DNA of 64,000 bases from the NCBI RefSeq assembly GCF_011759585.1, contig NZ_JAAOYV010000002.1, forward strand, positions 1,051,510 to 1,115,509, read 5' to 3'. The stretch is from Frigoribacterium endophyticum. GTDB taxonomy: Bacteria; Actinomycetota; Actinomycetes; Actinomycetales; Microbacteriaceae. The translations under genes were made by a program, and so were the position numbers. The notes below the pieces were generated by a model. That model saw only the letters and a program-made list of their open reading frames with translations, was not told the origin of the DNA and searched no databases. Shown piece by piece: positions 1-10,274 of this stretch. Numbering within the stretch: the first letter of the stretch is position 1; the number at the start of each line of letters is the position of its first letter.

Positions 1-639
1 TTCCTCACCGACTGGTACTCGGAGACCGACGAGCTGCCGGTCGTCGACGACCTCGAGGCCCCCGTCGAGCGCCGCACCGGCCCCGACGCGATCGAGTGCC
101 AGGTCGTGCCGAGCGGGCCAGGGTTCGACGGCGAGAACAACCTGCGGCTGTTCAACGCGCTCGTCTACGGCGCGCAGGAGAAGCTCATCATCGCGAGCCC
201 CTACTTCGTGCCCGACGACTCGATGCTCTACGCGATCACCACGGCCGCCGAGCGCGGCGTCGACGTGCAGCTGTTCGCGTGCGAGGTGGCAGACCAGTTC
301 CTCGTCTACCACGCCCAGCGGTCGTACTACGAGACGCTGCTGCGCTCGGGCGTCCGGATCTTCCTCTACGAGAAGCCGATCGTGCTGCACTCGAAGCACT
401 TCACCGTCGACGACGACGTGGCCGTCGTCGGCTCGAGCAACATGGACATGCGCTCGTTCAGTCTCAACTTCGAGGTGTCGCTGCTCGTGCGCGGCGCCCA
501 CTTCGTCGAGCGCCTGCGCGCGGTGGAGGACGACTACCGCTCGAAGTCGCGCGAGGTGCACCTCGACGAGTGGCTGACGCGGCCGGCGGCGATCCAGGTC
601 GTCGACAACGTCGCGAGGCTGACCGCGGCGGTGCAGTAG
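1..639 (+). CDS. cls: Cardiolipin synthase, C-terminal part (5' end outside window)
   Basis: The frame is open from the first base, so only the last 212 residues are present. They hold the second phospholipase D half-site of a cardiolipin synthase: a histidine-x-lysine pair (HSK, about codons 130-132) followed by the aspartate (HFTVDDD) and GSSNMDMRS. The preceding core SPYFVPDD is also typical of the family. The enzyme joins two phosphatidylglycerol molecules at the membrane to give cardiolipin and glycerol. The first catalytic half and the N-terminal membrane segments must lie upstream. The gene is followed by a GC-only stretch with repeated gcgggccgggcg. The family call is firm; the choice between cardiolipin synthase and another PLD-family phosphatidyltransferase rests on the C-terminal half only. 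Confidence 0.9.
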   Translation, partial: FLTDWYSETDELPVVDDLEAPVERRTGPDAIECQVVPSGPGFDGENNLRLFNALVYGAQEKLIIASPYFVPDDSMLYAITTAAERGVDVQLFACEVADQFLVYHAQRSYYETLLRSGVRIFLYEKPIVLHSKHFTVDDDVAVVGSSNMDMRSFSLNFEVSLLVRGAHFVERLRAVEDDYRSKSREVHLDEWLTRPAAIQVVDNVARLTAAVQ

Positions 640-812
640 GCGGGAGGCGCGGGAGCGCGGGCCGGGCGCGGGCCGGGCGGGAGGCGCGGGCCGGGCGCCC
701 CGCGGGTCCCGTCGCGCTGACGGCTGCGTCATGGGATGGCTCCCTAGGGTGTGCCCGCCCCGCGACCCGTCGACGCCCGACCCCCGGCGGGGCTCGTCCG
801 GAAGGCCCCGCG

Positions 813-2174
813 GTGTCGTTCTCCCTCGTCTCCGTCCTCACCCTGGCGCCGGTGTACGCCCTGGCGCTCGGGCTGGCCGTGTGTCTCGTGCGCCCACCGC
901 GCGGCTGGGTCAGGAGGCGGGACGCGCGGCCCCGACCCCGCCCCCGGCGCTGGTGGACGGCGGTCGGCGTCGCCGCCGTGGTCGGTGCCGGCGCGGGCGC
1001 CCTGGTGTCGTGGTGGGTCGGCGACGTGCAGGCCGCCCTCGACGTACCTCCGACCTGGGTCGACCGGGCCTGGGTCTCCGCGCTCGGCGCGGGCCTGGCC
1101 GTGGCGGTCGTCGCCGGCGTGCGCGGCGGGGCCGGGCGTCGCGTCGTGGCCGGGCTCGGAGTCGTCGTCTTCGCGCTCTCGACGGGCCTCGCCGTCAACC
1201 GTGACGCCGGGCTGTTCCCGACCGTGGGGGCGCTGCTCGGGGTGTCGCACGTCGCGCCGCTCACGCTGCCGCCCGCCCAGCACGGGGCGTCGGCAGGCGA
1301 CGCGACCACCGCCTCCGGCACCCTCCCGGCGGAGTGGACCCCGCCCGCCGACCTGCCCCGGCACGGCCGGCTCGGCAGCGTGGTGATCCCGGCGACCGAC
1401 TCGCACTTCCGGGCCCGGCCCGCCCTGGTGTGGCTGCCGCCCGCCGCGCTGACCGCCGACCCGCCCGCGCTGCCGGTCGTCGAGGCGCTCTCCGGCCAGG
1501 GGCCGGGCGCCGCCCCCGAGAACCTCGTCGACGCCGGGCACCTCGACGACCAGCTCGACGCCCTGGCGGCGCAGCACGACGGTCTCGCGCCCATCGTCGT
1601 GATGCCCGACCAGCTCGGCCGGCCGACCTCGAACCCGATGTGCGTCGACGGCGAGCTCGGCGACAGCGCGACCTGGCTCACCCGGGACGTGCCCGCCTGG
1701 GTCACGGCCCACCTCGACGTGCAGCGCTCCCCCGCCGCGTGGGCGATCGCCGGCTTCTCGCAGGGCGGCACCTGCTCGGTGCAGCTGGCGACGGAGCACC
1801 CCGACGTCTTCGGCTCGTTCGTCGACGTCAGCGGGCAGCTCGGGCCGCTGCTCGACGGCGGCGTCGACCGCACGATCGCCCGCGGATTCGACGGCTCGCG
1901 CGCCGCGTACGACGCTGCCCAGCCGGTCGCGGTGATGCGGGCGCATGGTCGGTACGCCGACCTCGGCGGCTTCTTCGCGGTGGGGGCCGACGACTCGCGC
2001 TACGGGCCCGTGCAGCCCGTCGTCTCGGCGGCGGCGCAGGCGGCGGGCATCGACGTGACCCGTCTCACGGTGCCCGGCAGCGGGCACGACTGGCACACCG
2101 CCTCCGTCGGGCTCGCTGCCGGCCTGCGCTGGCTCTGGCCGCGCCTCGGCCTCGGCGCCGTCGTGGGTGGCTGA
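813..2174 (+). CDS. Membrane-anchored esterase (alpha/beta hydrolase, Esterase D/antigen 85-like fold)
   Basis: This 453-residue protein starts at a GTG with GGAAG eight bases upstream. The N-terminal third has about four hydrophobic segments (roughly residues 2-25, 49-72, 88-104 and 110-130). An exported hydrolase domain follows. The nucleophile elbow is GFSQGG with Ser316. A likely acid lies in the stretch before VPGSGHDWHT, whose His would complete the triad. The domain resembles the putative esterase family (PF00756) that includes mycolyltransferases and feruloyl esterases. Similar four-helix plus esterase proteins are common in actinobacteria, and their substrate is unknown. A longer frame runs upstream of the GTG, but it has shadow composition and no ribosome site. 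Confidence 0.8.
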   Translation: MSFSLVSVLTLAPVYALALGLAVCLVRPPRGWVRRRDARPRPRPRRWWTAVGVAAVVGAGAGALVSWWVGDVQAALDVPPTWVDRAWVSALGAGLAVAVVAGVRGGAGRRVVAGLGVVVFALSTGLAVNRDAGLFPTVGALLGVSHVAPLTLPPAQHGASAGDATTASGTLPAEWTPPADLPRHGRLGSVVIPATDSHFRARPALVWLPPAALTADPPALPVVEALSGQGPGAAPENLVDAGHLDDQLDALAAQHDGLAPIVVMPDQLGRPTSNPMCVDGELGDSATWLTRDVPAWVTAHLDVQRSPAAWAIAGFSQGGTCSVQLATEHPDVFGSFVDVSGQLGPLLDGGVDRTIARGFDGSRAAYDAAQPVAVMRAHGRYADLGGFFAVGADDSRYGPVQPVVSAAAQAAGIDVTRLTVPGSGHDWHTASVGLAAGLRWLWPRLGLGAVVGG

Positions 2175-2238
2175 CTCCCGGAGGCGACCCGCCCCGCCGC
2201 CCCCGCCCGGCCCCCGCCCGGCCGTCCTCGCACCCGCG

Positions 2239-2300
2239 AGAACCACCGACTGATCAAAGAACCACGTCAGATCGTGGTTCTTTGATCAGTCGGTGGTTCT
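2239..2300. terminator. 28-bp perfect inverted repeat between convergent genes
   Basis: Arms at 2239-2266 and 2273-2300 are exact reverse complements around the 6-base loop TCAGAT. Each arm carries AGAACCAC twice. The repeat lies between the esterase (+) and the TetR gene (-), so it could terminate both transcripts. It is far richer in A and T than its surroundings and has no U-tract, which is unusual for a local terminator. A mobile palindrome or a protein binding site is also possible. Confidence 0.6.
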
Positions 2301-2355
2301 GCCGCGCAGCCGGGTCGCCCGCCGTGCACCTCGCCCGCCGTGCACCTGGCCGGCC

Positions 2356-2380
2356 GGGCGGGCGGGCGGGCGGGCGGGCG
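2356..2380. repeat. Tetranucleotide repeat (GGGC)6
   Basis: Six perfect GGGC units lie in the space before the TetR gene. Just upstream GCCCGCCGTGCACCT occurs twice in direct repeat (about 2318-2348). Both look like replication slippage and no function is visible. Confidence 0.7.
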
Positions 2381-2400
2381 GCGGTGCTGGCGTTCGGCGC

Positions 2401-3057
2401 TCAGCGCGCGGCGGCGCCGTAGATGCTGCTCAGCCAGACGTGCAGCAGGGTGTCGACCGGGTCGACGGCCGCCCCGGGCAGGCTGGGCTCGGTGAGCGCC
2501 GCTATGATCACGCGCTCGTTGAGCAGGTTGAGGCTGGTCGCGAGCACGCGCGGCTCGGGCCCGGCGACGGCGGCGCCGCGGGCGCGCTCGGCCTCGATCG
2601 CGCGGGCCGTCTCGTCGATCCAGCCCTGCAGCAACCGCGACCACTGGGCGACGATCTCGGCGTCGGTGCCGCGCGCGCCGACCACGGCGGCGACGACGCC
2701 GGGGTGCGCCGCGAACGTCTCGAAGAAGGCCGAGATCGCGCGTCTCCAGGTCGCGGCGGGGTCGTCGGCGAGCCCGACGAACACCTCGGCCGACCGCCGC
2801 GACGCCTCGTGCGCGACCCGGTCGAGCAGCGCCAGCAGCACGCTGCGCTTCGACGCGAAGTAGAAGTAGAACGTCGGCCGCGAGATGCCCGCTCCGCGGG
2901 CGAGGTCGTCGATCGTCAGCGCCGAGAAGTCCTTCTCGCCGAGCAGCCGGTCGGCCGTCGTGAGGATCGCCTGCTCGCGCTCGTCGCCCGACACCCGGGT
3001 CGCCCGCCGACCCCGGCCCCCGGGAGTCGCGGCGACGGCGTCGAGGTCACGGGGCAT
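2401..3057 (-). CDS. TetR-family repressor, EthR-like
   Basis: This 218-residue protein has an N-terminal TetR helix-turn-helix (LTIDDLARGAGISRPTFYFY). The C-terminal ligand domain ends in LLNERVIIAAL, a pattern seen in EthR-type repressors. EthR controls the Baeyer-Villiger monooxygenase EthA in mycobacteria, and here the gene is likewise divergent from such a monooxygenase, 77 bases away. I chose the ATG at 3057 (MPRDLDAV) over a start 57 bases upstream, because the upstream extension would cover the operator region. The likely role is repression of the monooxygenase operon and of itself. The ligand is unknown. Confidence 0.85.
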   Translation of the reverse strand: MPRDLDAVAATPGGRGRRATRVSGDEREQAILTTADRLLGEKDFSALTIDDLARGAGISRPTFYFYFASKRSVLLALLDRVAHEASRRSAEVFVGLADDPAATWRRAISAFFETFAAHPGVVAAVVGARGTDAEIVAQWSRLLQGWIDETARAIEAERARGAAVAGPEPRVLATSLNLLNERVIIAALTEPSLPGAAVDPVDTLLHVWLSSIYGAAAR

Positions 3058-3108
3058 GCGCCGATGGTACCGTCCCGCAGCGCTCGTCGGACACACCGTC
3101 GACACTCT

Positions 3109-3128
3109 CGACACTGTGTCGATACAGT
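3109..3128. promoter_or_regulatory. Candidate TetR operator between the repressor and the monooxygenase
   Basis: Two overlapping dyads are visible: CGACAC-T-GTGTCG (3109-3121) and ACTGT-6 nt-ACAGT (3113-3128). A further CGACACTC copy lies just upstream (3100-3107). The dyads end seven bases before the monooxygenase ATG. That is the position expected for a TetR site blocking a promoter with a very short or absent leader. Confidence 0.5.
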
Positions 3129-3134
3129 GGACGC

Positions 3135-4780
<1,646 letters not shown>

Positions 4781-4784
<4 letters not shown>

Positions 4785-5716
4785 CCTCCCCCCTCGACCC
4801 CGCCACCGCCTCCCACGGTCCTGACGCCGCCTCCGCCTCCGCGACCCCGCTGTCGCGCGTGACCGTGCTCGGCACCGGCGTGCTGGGCGCGCAGATCGCC
4901 TTCCAGGCGGCGTACACCGGCAGCGACGTCGTCGCGTACGACATCGGCGACGAGCAGATCGCCGTCGCTCGCGCCCGGTTCGACGGCCTCGCCGCGACGT
5001 ACCTGACGCCGCAGGGGCTGCCCGGCGCGACGGAGGAGTCCACGCGGGAGGCGCTCCGTCGCGTCGCCTTCAGCACCGACCTGGCCGAGGCCGTCGCCGA
5101 CGCCGACCTCGTGGTCGAGGCCGTGCCGGAGAGCCTCGAGCTCAAGCGCGACCTCTACGCCCGGCTCGCCCCGCTGCTGCCGGAGCGCACCGTGCTCGCC
5201 ACGAACTCGTCGACGCTGCTGCCGAGCGACCTCGTCGACGTGACCGGGCGGCCCGAGAAGTTCCTCGCGCTGCACTTCGCGAACCTGATCTGGGTCAACA
5301 ACACCGCCGAGGTGATGGGCACGCCGGCCACCTCGCCCGACGTGTTCCGCTCCGTCGTCGAGTTCGCCCGCGGCATGGGCATGGTGCCGATCGAGCTGAA
5401 GAAGGAGCAGCCCGGCTACGTGCTCAACTCGCTGCTGGTGCCGCTGCTGAACGCGGCCTCGGCGCTGCTCGTGAAGGGCGTCGCCGACCCCGAGACCGTC
5501 GACACGACCTGGCGCATCGGCACGGGGGCGCCCTTCGGGCCGTTCCAGATCATGGACGTGGTGGGGCTCCGCACCGTGCACGCCGTCTCCGTCGCCGGCG
5601 GGCCGGAGGGGCGCGCGTTCGCCGAGATGATCCAGCGCGACTACCTCGACCGCGGCGCCACCGGGCGCGAGAGCGGCGAGGGCTTCTACAGCTACCCGGC
5701 ACCGTCGGCCGAGTAG
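4781..5716 (+). CDS. 3-hydroxyacyl-CoA dehydrogenase
   Basis: This 311-residue protein has an NAD-binding GTGVLGAQ at residues 31-36 and the domain order of the FadB/PaaH dehydrogenases: an N-terminal Rossmann domain with VVEAVPESLELK and ATNSSTL, then a helical C-terminal domain. HFANLIWVNNTAEVMG holds the catalytic His of the family. The enzyme oxidises 3-hydroxyacyl-CoA to 3-oxoacyl-CoA in beta-oxidation. The first about 24 residues are a low-complexity Ala/Ser/Pro extension. Its ATG overlaps the monooxygenase stop (ATGA), so the two proteins are probably made together. It is not fused to a hydratase, unlike FadB/FadJ. Confidence 0.88.
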
Positions 5717-5726
5717 CGTCCGCGTC

Positions 5727-6761
5727 GTGGAGCTGAGTCGCGTGCTGTCGTCCGTCCGTCGTCGTGCCGCCGGGCGGGGGGCGGGTGCGGGTGCGGGCGG
5801 CGCTGCGGCCGGTGCCGGGTCTCGACCCGCGACTCCCCCCGCCCGCCCCGTCCACGAGCCGCTCGCCACGCGGCTGGTGCTGCCGCGGGCGCTGGCCCCC
5901 GTCTTCCTGCGGCTGACGCGGGCGAACCGCACCTTCACGACCGAGGCCGGGGCCCGGCGCCGCATCCGCGAGCGGTCGCTGCGGCCCGCACCGTACGGGC
6001 CGCCCGCGACGCTGCGCTCGGACGTGCGCGTCGACGTCGAGCAGCGCGGCGGCTGGCCGGTCTACCGCGTCTCGCGCCGCGACGGAGCCTCGGCCGGCAC
6101 CGTCGTCTACGCCCACGGCGGCGGCTGGGTCGGCGAGATCGTGTCGCAGCACTGGCACCTCGCCGCCCAGGTCGCGGCGGAGGTCGGCACCACCGTGCTG
6201 CTGCCGATCTACCCGCTCGTGCCCTTCGGCACCGCCGAGGAGGCGCGGGTCGGCATCACCGACCTGGTCACCTCGGCCGAGGGCCCGGTGGTGCTCGCGG
6301 GGGACTCCGCGGGCGGCCAGATCGCCCTCTCCGCGGCGCAGTCGCTGCGCGACCAGGGCGTCGACGTGGCGCACGTGCTGATGATCTCGCCGGCGCTCGA
6401 CCTCACGTGGAGCAACCCGCGCATCCCCTTCGTGCAGCCGACCGACCCCTGGCTCGGCACGCCCGGCGGGCGCGTGCTCGCGGAGCACTGGCGCGGCTCG
6501 CTCGACCTGCTCGACCCCGTGGTGAGCCCGCTGGCCGGGGAGCTCGCGGGGCTCCCGCCCCTGACGGTCTTCACCGGGACGCGCGACGTGCTCAACCCCG
6601 ACGCCCACCTGCTGCGGACGCGGGCGGCCGCCGCGGGCGTGGCGCTCGACTGGCGCGAGGGGGTCGGCGAGCTGCACGTGTTCCCGCTGCTGCCGACGCG
6701 GGCCGGGCGCGCCGCGCGGGCGCAGATCGTGCGCACGCTGCGCGCGGCGCTGCGCGGCTGA
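5727..6761 (+). CDS. Alpha/beta hydrolase, hormone-sensitive lipase family
   Basis: The protein has 344 residues and starts at a GTG ten bases after the dehydrogenase stop, so it is the third gene of the operon. The oxyanion motif is HGGGW and the nucleophile motif GDSAGG with Ser194. FTGTRDVLNPD and GVGELHVFP supply the expected Asp and His. These are the marks of the HSL (family IV) esterases, which cleave short to medium acyl esters in the cytoplasm. The first about 35 residues are Ala/Gly/Arg-rich and probably disordered. Downstream of a Baeyer-Villiger enzyme, a fitting role would be hydrolysis of the ester product; that is inference from context. Confidence 0.85.
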   Translation: MELSRVLSSVRRRAAGRGAGAGAGGAAAGAGSRPATPPARPVHEPLATRLVLPRALAPVFLRLTRANRTFTTEAGARRRIRERSLRPAPYGPPATLRSDVRVDVEQRGGWPVYRVSRRDGASAGTVVYAHGGGWVGEIVSQHWHLAAQVAAEVGTTVLLPIYPLVPFGTAEEARVGITDLVTSAEGPVVLAGDSAGGQIALSAAQSLRDQGVDVAHVLMISPALDLTWSNPRIPFVQPTDPWLGTPGGRVLAEHWRGSLDLLDPVVSPLAGELAGLPPLTVFTGTRDVLNPDAHLLRTRAAAAGVALDWREGVGELHVFPLLPTRAGRAARAQIVRTLRAALRG

Positions 6762-6777
6762 GCCGCGCGCGGCGCGC

Positions 6778-7754
6778 TCGAGGTGACCCGATCTGGGCCG
6801 TCGCCCGCCCGCAGGGCCCACGACGAGTCGTCTCGATGAGGGCCCGGCGCTGCGCGCCGACCACTCCCCCCACGAGCCACCCGCCTCGGTCAGTTGCTAC
6901 TTTGGGGGCCCCACAGGGCCGCTCGACCCCTCAAATTGGCAACTCACGAGCGAGCACCCATCGAGACGACCCGATCTGGGCCCCAGCCCGCCCGCAGGGC
7001 CCACGACGAGTCGTTTCGATGAGGGCCCGGCGCTGCGCGCCGACCACTCCCCCCACGAGCCACCCGCCTCGGGTGAGTTGCCATTTTGGGGGCCCTACAG
7101 GCCCGCTCAACCCCTCAAATTGGCAACTCACGTTCGCGCCCAGATCGAGATGACCCGATCTGGGCCCCAGCCCGCCCGCAGGGCCCACGACGAGTCGTTT
7201 CGATGAGGGCCCGGCGCTGCGCGCCGACCACTCCCCCCACGAGGCCACCGCCTCTTGTGAGTTGCCACTTTGGGGGCCCCACGACGCTGCTCAGCCCCCC
7301 AAAACGGCAACTCACGAGCCGACACCGATCGAGGTGACCCGATCTGGGCCCCAACCCGCCCGCAGGGCCCACGAAGAGTCGTCTCGAGGAGAGGCCCGGC
7401 GCTGCGCGCCGACCACTCCTCCCACGAGCCACCCGCCTCGGTCAGTTGCCACTTTGGGGGCCCCACAGGGCCGCTCAACCCCTCAAATTGGCAACTCACG
7501 AGCGCGGCGCGCTCGAGGTGCCCCGATCTGGGCCCCAGCCCGCCCGCAGGGCCCACGACGAGTCGTCTCGATGAGGGCCCGGCGCTGCGCGCCGACCACT
7601 CCCCCCACGAGCCACCCGCCTCGGTCAGTTGCCACTTTGGGGGCCCCACAGGGCCGCTCAGCCCCTCAAATTGGCAACTCACGAGCGCGCCCCGATCGAG
7701 GTGACCCGATCTGGGCCCCAGCCCGCCCGCAGGGCCCACGAAGGGTCACCTCGA
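6778..7754. repeat. Tandem array of six related units (about 184 bp period) built from palindromes, non-coding
   Basis: The marker GATCTGGGCC recurs at 6790, 6973, 7157, 7341, 7525 and 7708, spacings of 183 or 184 bases. Each full unit has a hairpin of about 59 bp, a GGCGCTGCGCGCC dyad, and a second imperfect hairpin pairing GAGTTGCCACTTTGGGG with CCTCAAATTGGCAACTC. The whole array is bounded by exact inverted repeats TCGAGGTGACCC (6778-6789) and GGGTCACCTCGA (7743-7754). Arm sequences differ between units, but some changes are matched on the other side (GACGAC/GTCGTC, GGTGAC/GTCACC). The period is not a multiple of three and no ribosome site is seen, so apparent open frames across it are not genes. 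It lies after the hydrolase and before the isocitrate dehydrogenase terminator. Confidence 0.85.
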
Positions 7755-7780
7755 CGAGCACGCCACGACGGCGAACGACG

Positions 7781-7822
7781 CCCCGCACACGGGCCCCGCC
7801 GAAGCGGGGCCCGCGTGCGGGG
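7781..7822 (-). terminator. Terminator of isocitrate dehydrogenase, UUCG tetraloop hairpin
   Basis: Nineteen-base arms (7781-7799 and 7804-7822) pair with one mismatch, which is a G-U wobble in the minus-strand transcript. The loop read in the transcript is C(UUCG)G, the very stable tetraloop. There is no U-tract, as usual in high-GC actinobacteria. It begins 31 bases after the stop codon. Confidence 0.85.
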
Positions 7823-7852
7823 CGCGGCTCGCGCGTCGCGTCGCAGCTACAG

Positions 7853-10063
7853 CTACAGCGTCGCGAGCGCCGCGTTGAACGTCGCCGACGGGCGCATCAC
7901 GGCCGCTGTCTTCTCGGGGTCGGGGTGGAAGTAGCCGCCGATGTCGACCGCCGTGCCCTGGGGCGCGATCAGCTCGTCGACGATCGTCTGCTCCTGCTCG
8001 CCGAGCGAGGCGGCGAGGGCGGCGAACGCCTCCGCCAGCTCCGCGTCGACGGTCTGCGCGGCCAGCTCGTCGGCCCAGTACTTGGCCAGGTAGAAGTGGC
8101 TGCCCCGGTTGTCGATCGAGCCGAGCTTGCGACCGGGCGACTTGTTCTCGGCGAGGAAGGTGCCGGTCGCGCGGTCGAGCGTGTCGGCGAGGATCTGCGC
8201 CCGTGGGTTGTCGGTCACCGTCGCGAGGTGCTCGAAGCTGACCGCCAGGGCCAGGAACTCGCCGAGGCTGTCCCAGCGGAGGTAGTCCTGGTCGACGAGC
8301 TGCTGCACGTGCTTCGGCGCCGAGCCGCCGGCGCCCGTCTCGAACAGGCCGCCGCCGTTGATCAGGGGCACGACCGACAGCATCTTGGCCGAGGTGCCGA
8401 GCTCCATGATCGGGAAGAGGTCGGTGAGGTAGTCACGCAGCACGTTGCCGGTCACGGAGATGGTGTCGGCACCGCGACGGATGCGCTCGAGCGAGAACGC
8501 CATGGCCTCGACCGGCGACAGCACCTCGATCTGCAGCCCGTCGGTGTCGAGCTCCGCCAGGTACGAGCGCACGAGGCCGATCAGCGTGGCGTCGTGGGCG
8601 CGGCTCTCGTCGAGCCAGAACACGGCCGGCGTCGCGCTGGCGCGGGCCCGCGTCACGGCGAGCTTGACCCAGTCGCGGATCGCGACGTCCTTCGTCTGGC
8701 AGGCCCGCCAGATGTCGCCCTCGGCGACCTCGTGCTCGATCAGCGACTCGCCGGCGGCGTTCACCACGCGGATCGTGCCCTCGGCCGGGGCCTGGAAGGT
8801 CTTGTCGTGCGAGCCGTACTCCTCCGCCGCCATGGCCATCAGGCCGACGTTCGGCACCGTGCCCATGGTCGCCGGGTCGAAGGCGCCGTGGGCGCGGCAG
8901 TCGTCGAGCACGGCCTGGTAGATGCCGGCGTAGCTCGAGTCGGGGATCACCGCGAGGGTGTCGTGCTCGGCGCCGTCGGGCCCCCACATGTGGCCCGAGC
9001 TGCGGATCATCGCCGGCATCGAGGCGTCGACGATGACGTCGCTCGGCACGTGCAGGTTGGTGATGCCCTTGTCGGAGTCGACCATGGCCAGGTCGGGGCC
9101 GGAGGCGATGCCGGCCTCGAACGCCGCCCTGATCTCGGCGCCCTGGGGGAGGCGGTCGAGACCCTGCAGGATCGCGTTCAGCCCGTCGGCGGGGTCGAGC
9201 CCGGCGGCGGCCAGCGCCTCGCCGTGCTGCTCGAAGACCTCGGGGAAGAAGGCGCGGATGACGTGGCCGAAGATCAGCGGGTCGGAGACCTTCATCATCG
9301 TCGCCTTGAGGTGCACCGAGAACAGGACGCCCTCGGCCTCGGCCCGGGCGATCTGCGCGGCGAGGAACTCACGGAGCGCGGCGACGTGCAGCACCGTGCC
9401 GTCGACGACCTCGCCCGCGAGCACGGGGATCGACTGACGGAGCACCCGCGTGCTGCCGTCCGCGCCGACGAACTCGATGGTGAGGGTGTCGTCGGCGGGC
9501 ATGACGACCGACTTCTCGTTGCTGCGGAAGTCGTCGACGCCCATCGTGGCGACGTTCGTCGCCGAGTCGCTGCTCCACTCGCCCATGCGGTGCGGGTGGT
9601 TGCGCGCGTACTGCTTGACGCTCGCCGGCGCGCGGCGGTCGGAGTTGCCCTGGCGCAGCACGGGGTTGACGGCGCTGCCCTTGACCTTGTCGTAGCGGGC
9701 CCGCGCCTCCTTCTCGGCGTCGGTCGAGGGGTCGTCGGGGTAGTCGGGCAGGTCGTAGCCCTGCGACTGCAGCTCGCGCACGGCGGCCTTGATCTGCGGG
9801 ATCGAGGCCGAGATGTTCGGCAGCTTGATGATGTTCGCCTCGGGCGTCGTCGCCAGGGCGCCGAGCTCGGCGAGGGCGTCGTCGACGCGCTGCGCCTCGG
9901 TGAGCCGCTCGGGGAACTGGCTGATGATGCGGCCGGCGAGCGAGATGTCGCGGGTCTCGACGTCGACCCCCGCGGTGCTCGCGTACGCCTCGATGACGGG
10001 AAGGAACGAGTAGGTCGCCAGCATCGGCGCCTCGTCGGTGAGCGTGTAGATGATCTTGGCCAT
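7853..10063 (-). CDS. icd: Isocitrate dehydrogenase, NADP-dependent, monomeric type
   Basis: This 736-residue protein begins [13 protein letters not shown] and contains the conserved blocks of the monomeric class: [43 protein letters not shown] and [13 protein letters not shown]. Length matches the family, about 740 residues. It catalyses oxidative decarboxylation of isocitrate to 2-oxoglutarate with NADP in the citric acid cycle. The monomeric form is the usual isocitrate dehydrogenase of many actinobacteria and is unrelated in length to the dimeric 400-residue type. The gene stands alone, ends at a strong hairpin, and has about 210 bases of upstream space. GGGAG lies nine bases before the ATG. 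Confidence 0.97.
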   Translation of the reverse strand: MAKIIYTLTDEAPMLATYSFLPVIEAYASTAGVDVETRDISLAGRIISQFPERLTEAQRVDDALAELGALATTPEANIIKLPNISASIPQIKAAVRELQSQGYDLPDYPDDPSTDAEKEARARYDKVKGSAVNPVLRQGNSDRRAPASVKQYARNHPHRMGEWSSDSATNVATMGVDDFRSNEKSVVMPADDTLTIEFVGADGSTRVLRQSIPVLAGEVVDGTVLHVAALREFLAAQIARAEAEGVLFSVHLKATMMKVSDPLIFGHVIRAFFPEVFEQHGEALAAAGLDPADGLNAILQGLDRLPQGAEIRAAFEAGIASGPDLAMVDSDKGITNLHVPSDVIVDASMPAMIRSSGHMWGPDGAEHDTLAVIPDSSYAGIYQAVLDDCRAHGAFDPATMGTVPNVGLMAMAAEEYGSHDKTFQAPAEGTIRVVNAAGESLIEHEVAEGDIWRACQTKDVAIRDWVKLAVTRARASATPAVFWLDESRAHDATLIGLVRSYLAELDTDGLQIEVLSPVEAMAFSLERIRRGADTISVTGNVLRDYLTDLFPIMELGTSAKMLSVVPLINGGGLFETGAGGSAPKHVQQLVDQDYLRWDSLGEFLALAVSFEHLATVTDNPRAQILADTLDRATGTFLAENKSPGRKLGSIDNRGSHFYLAKYWADELAAQTVDAELAEAFAALAASLGEQEQTIVDELIAPQGTAVDIGGYFHPDPEKTAAVMRPSATFNAALATL

Positions 10064-10274
10064 GCCGCTGGTACTCCCTCGTGTGGCTCTGCGTTCGTGG
10101 GCCCCACGCTACTCGCGCAGGTCTCTCGACATGAAGATACAGGCGGCGACCGCCGGGCCGCGCCCGTCGCACGACGGAGGGAGCCGCGCGACAGGCCGGA
10201 CGACGGAGGCGCGGTGCGCGTCGACCGCACACCGCGCCTCCCTGCACCGCGCCTCCCGCAGCGGCGGACCCCGC

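Noticed and set aside
464-2246. Long minus-strand frames of 469 and 500 codons opposite the esterase
   Set aside because: Shadow frames of the esterase gene, biased to His/Arg/Gly with no motif.
6931-7739. Repeated small proteins (QFEGLSGPVGPPKWQL-type) on the - strand of the array
   Set aside because: Period of 183-184 bases shifts frame from unit to unit and no ribosome sites precede the starts.
6778-7754. CRISPR array
   Set aside because: Units are about 184 bp, spacers are as conserved as repeats, the repeats are long hairpins, and no cas genes are near.
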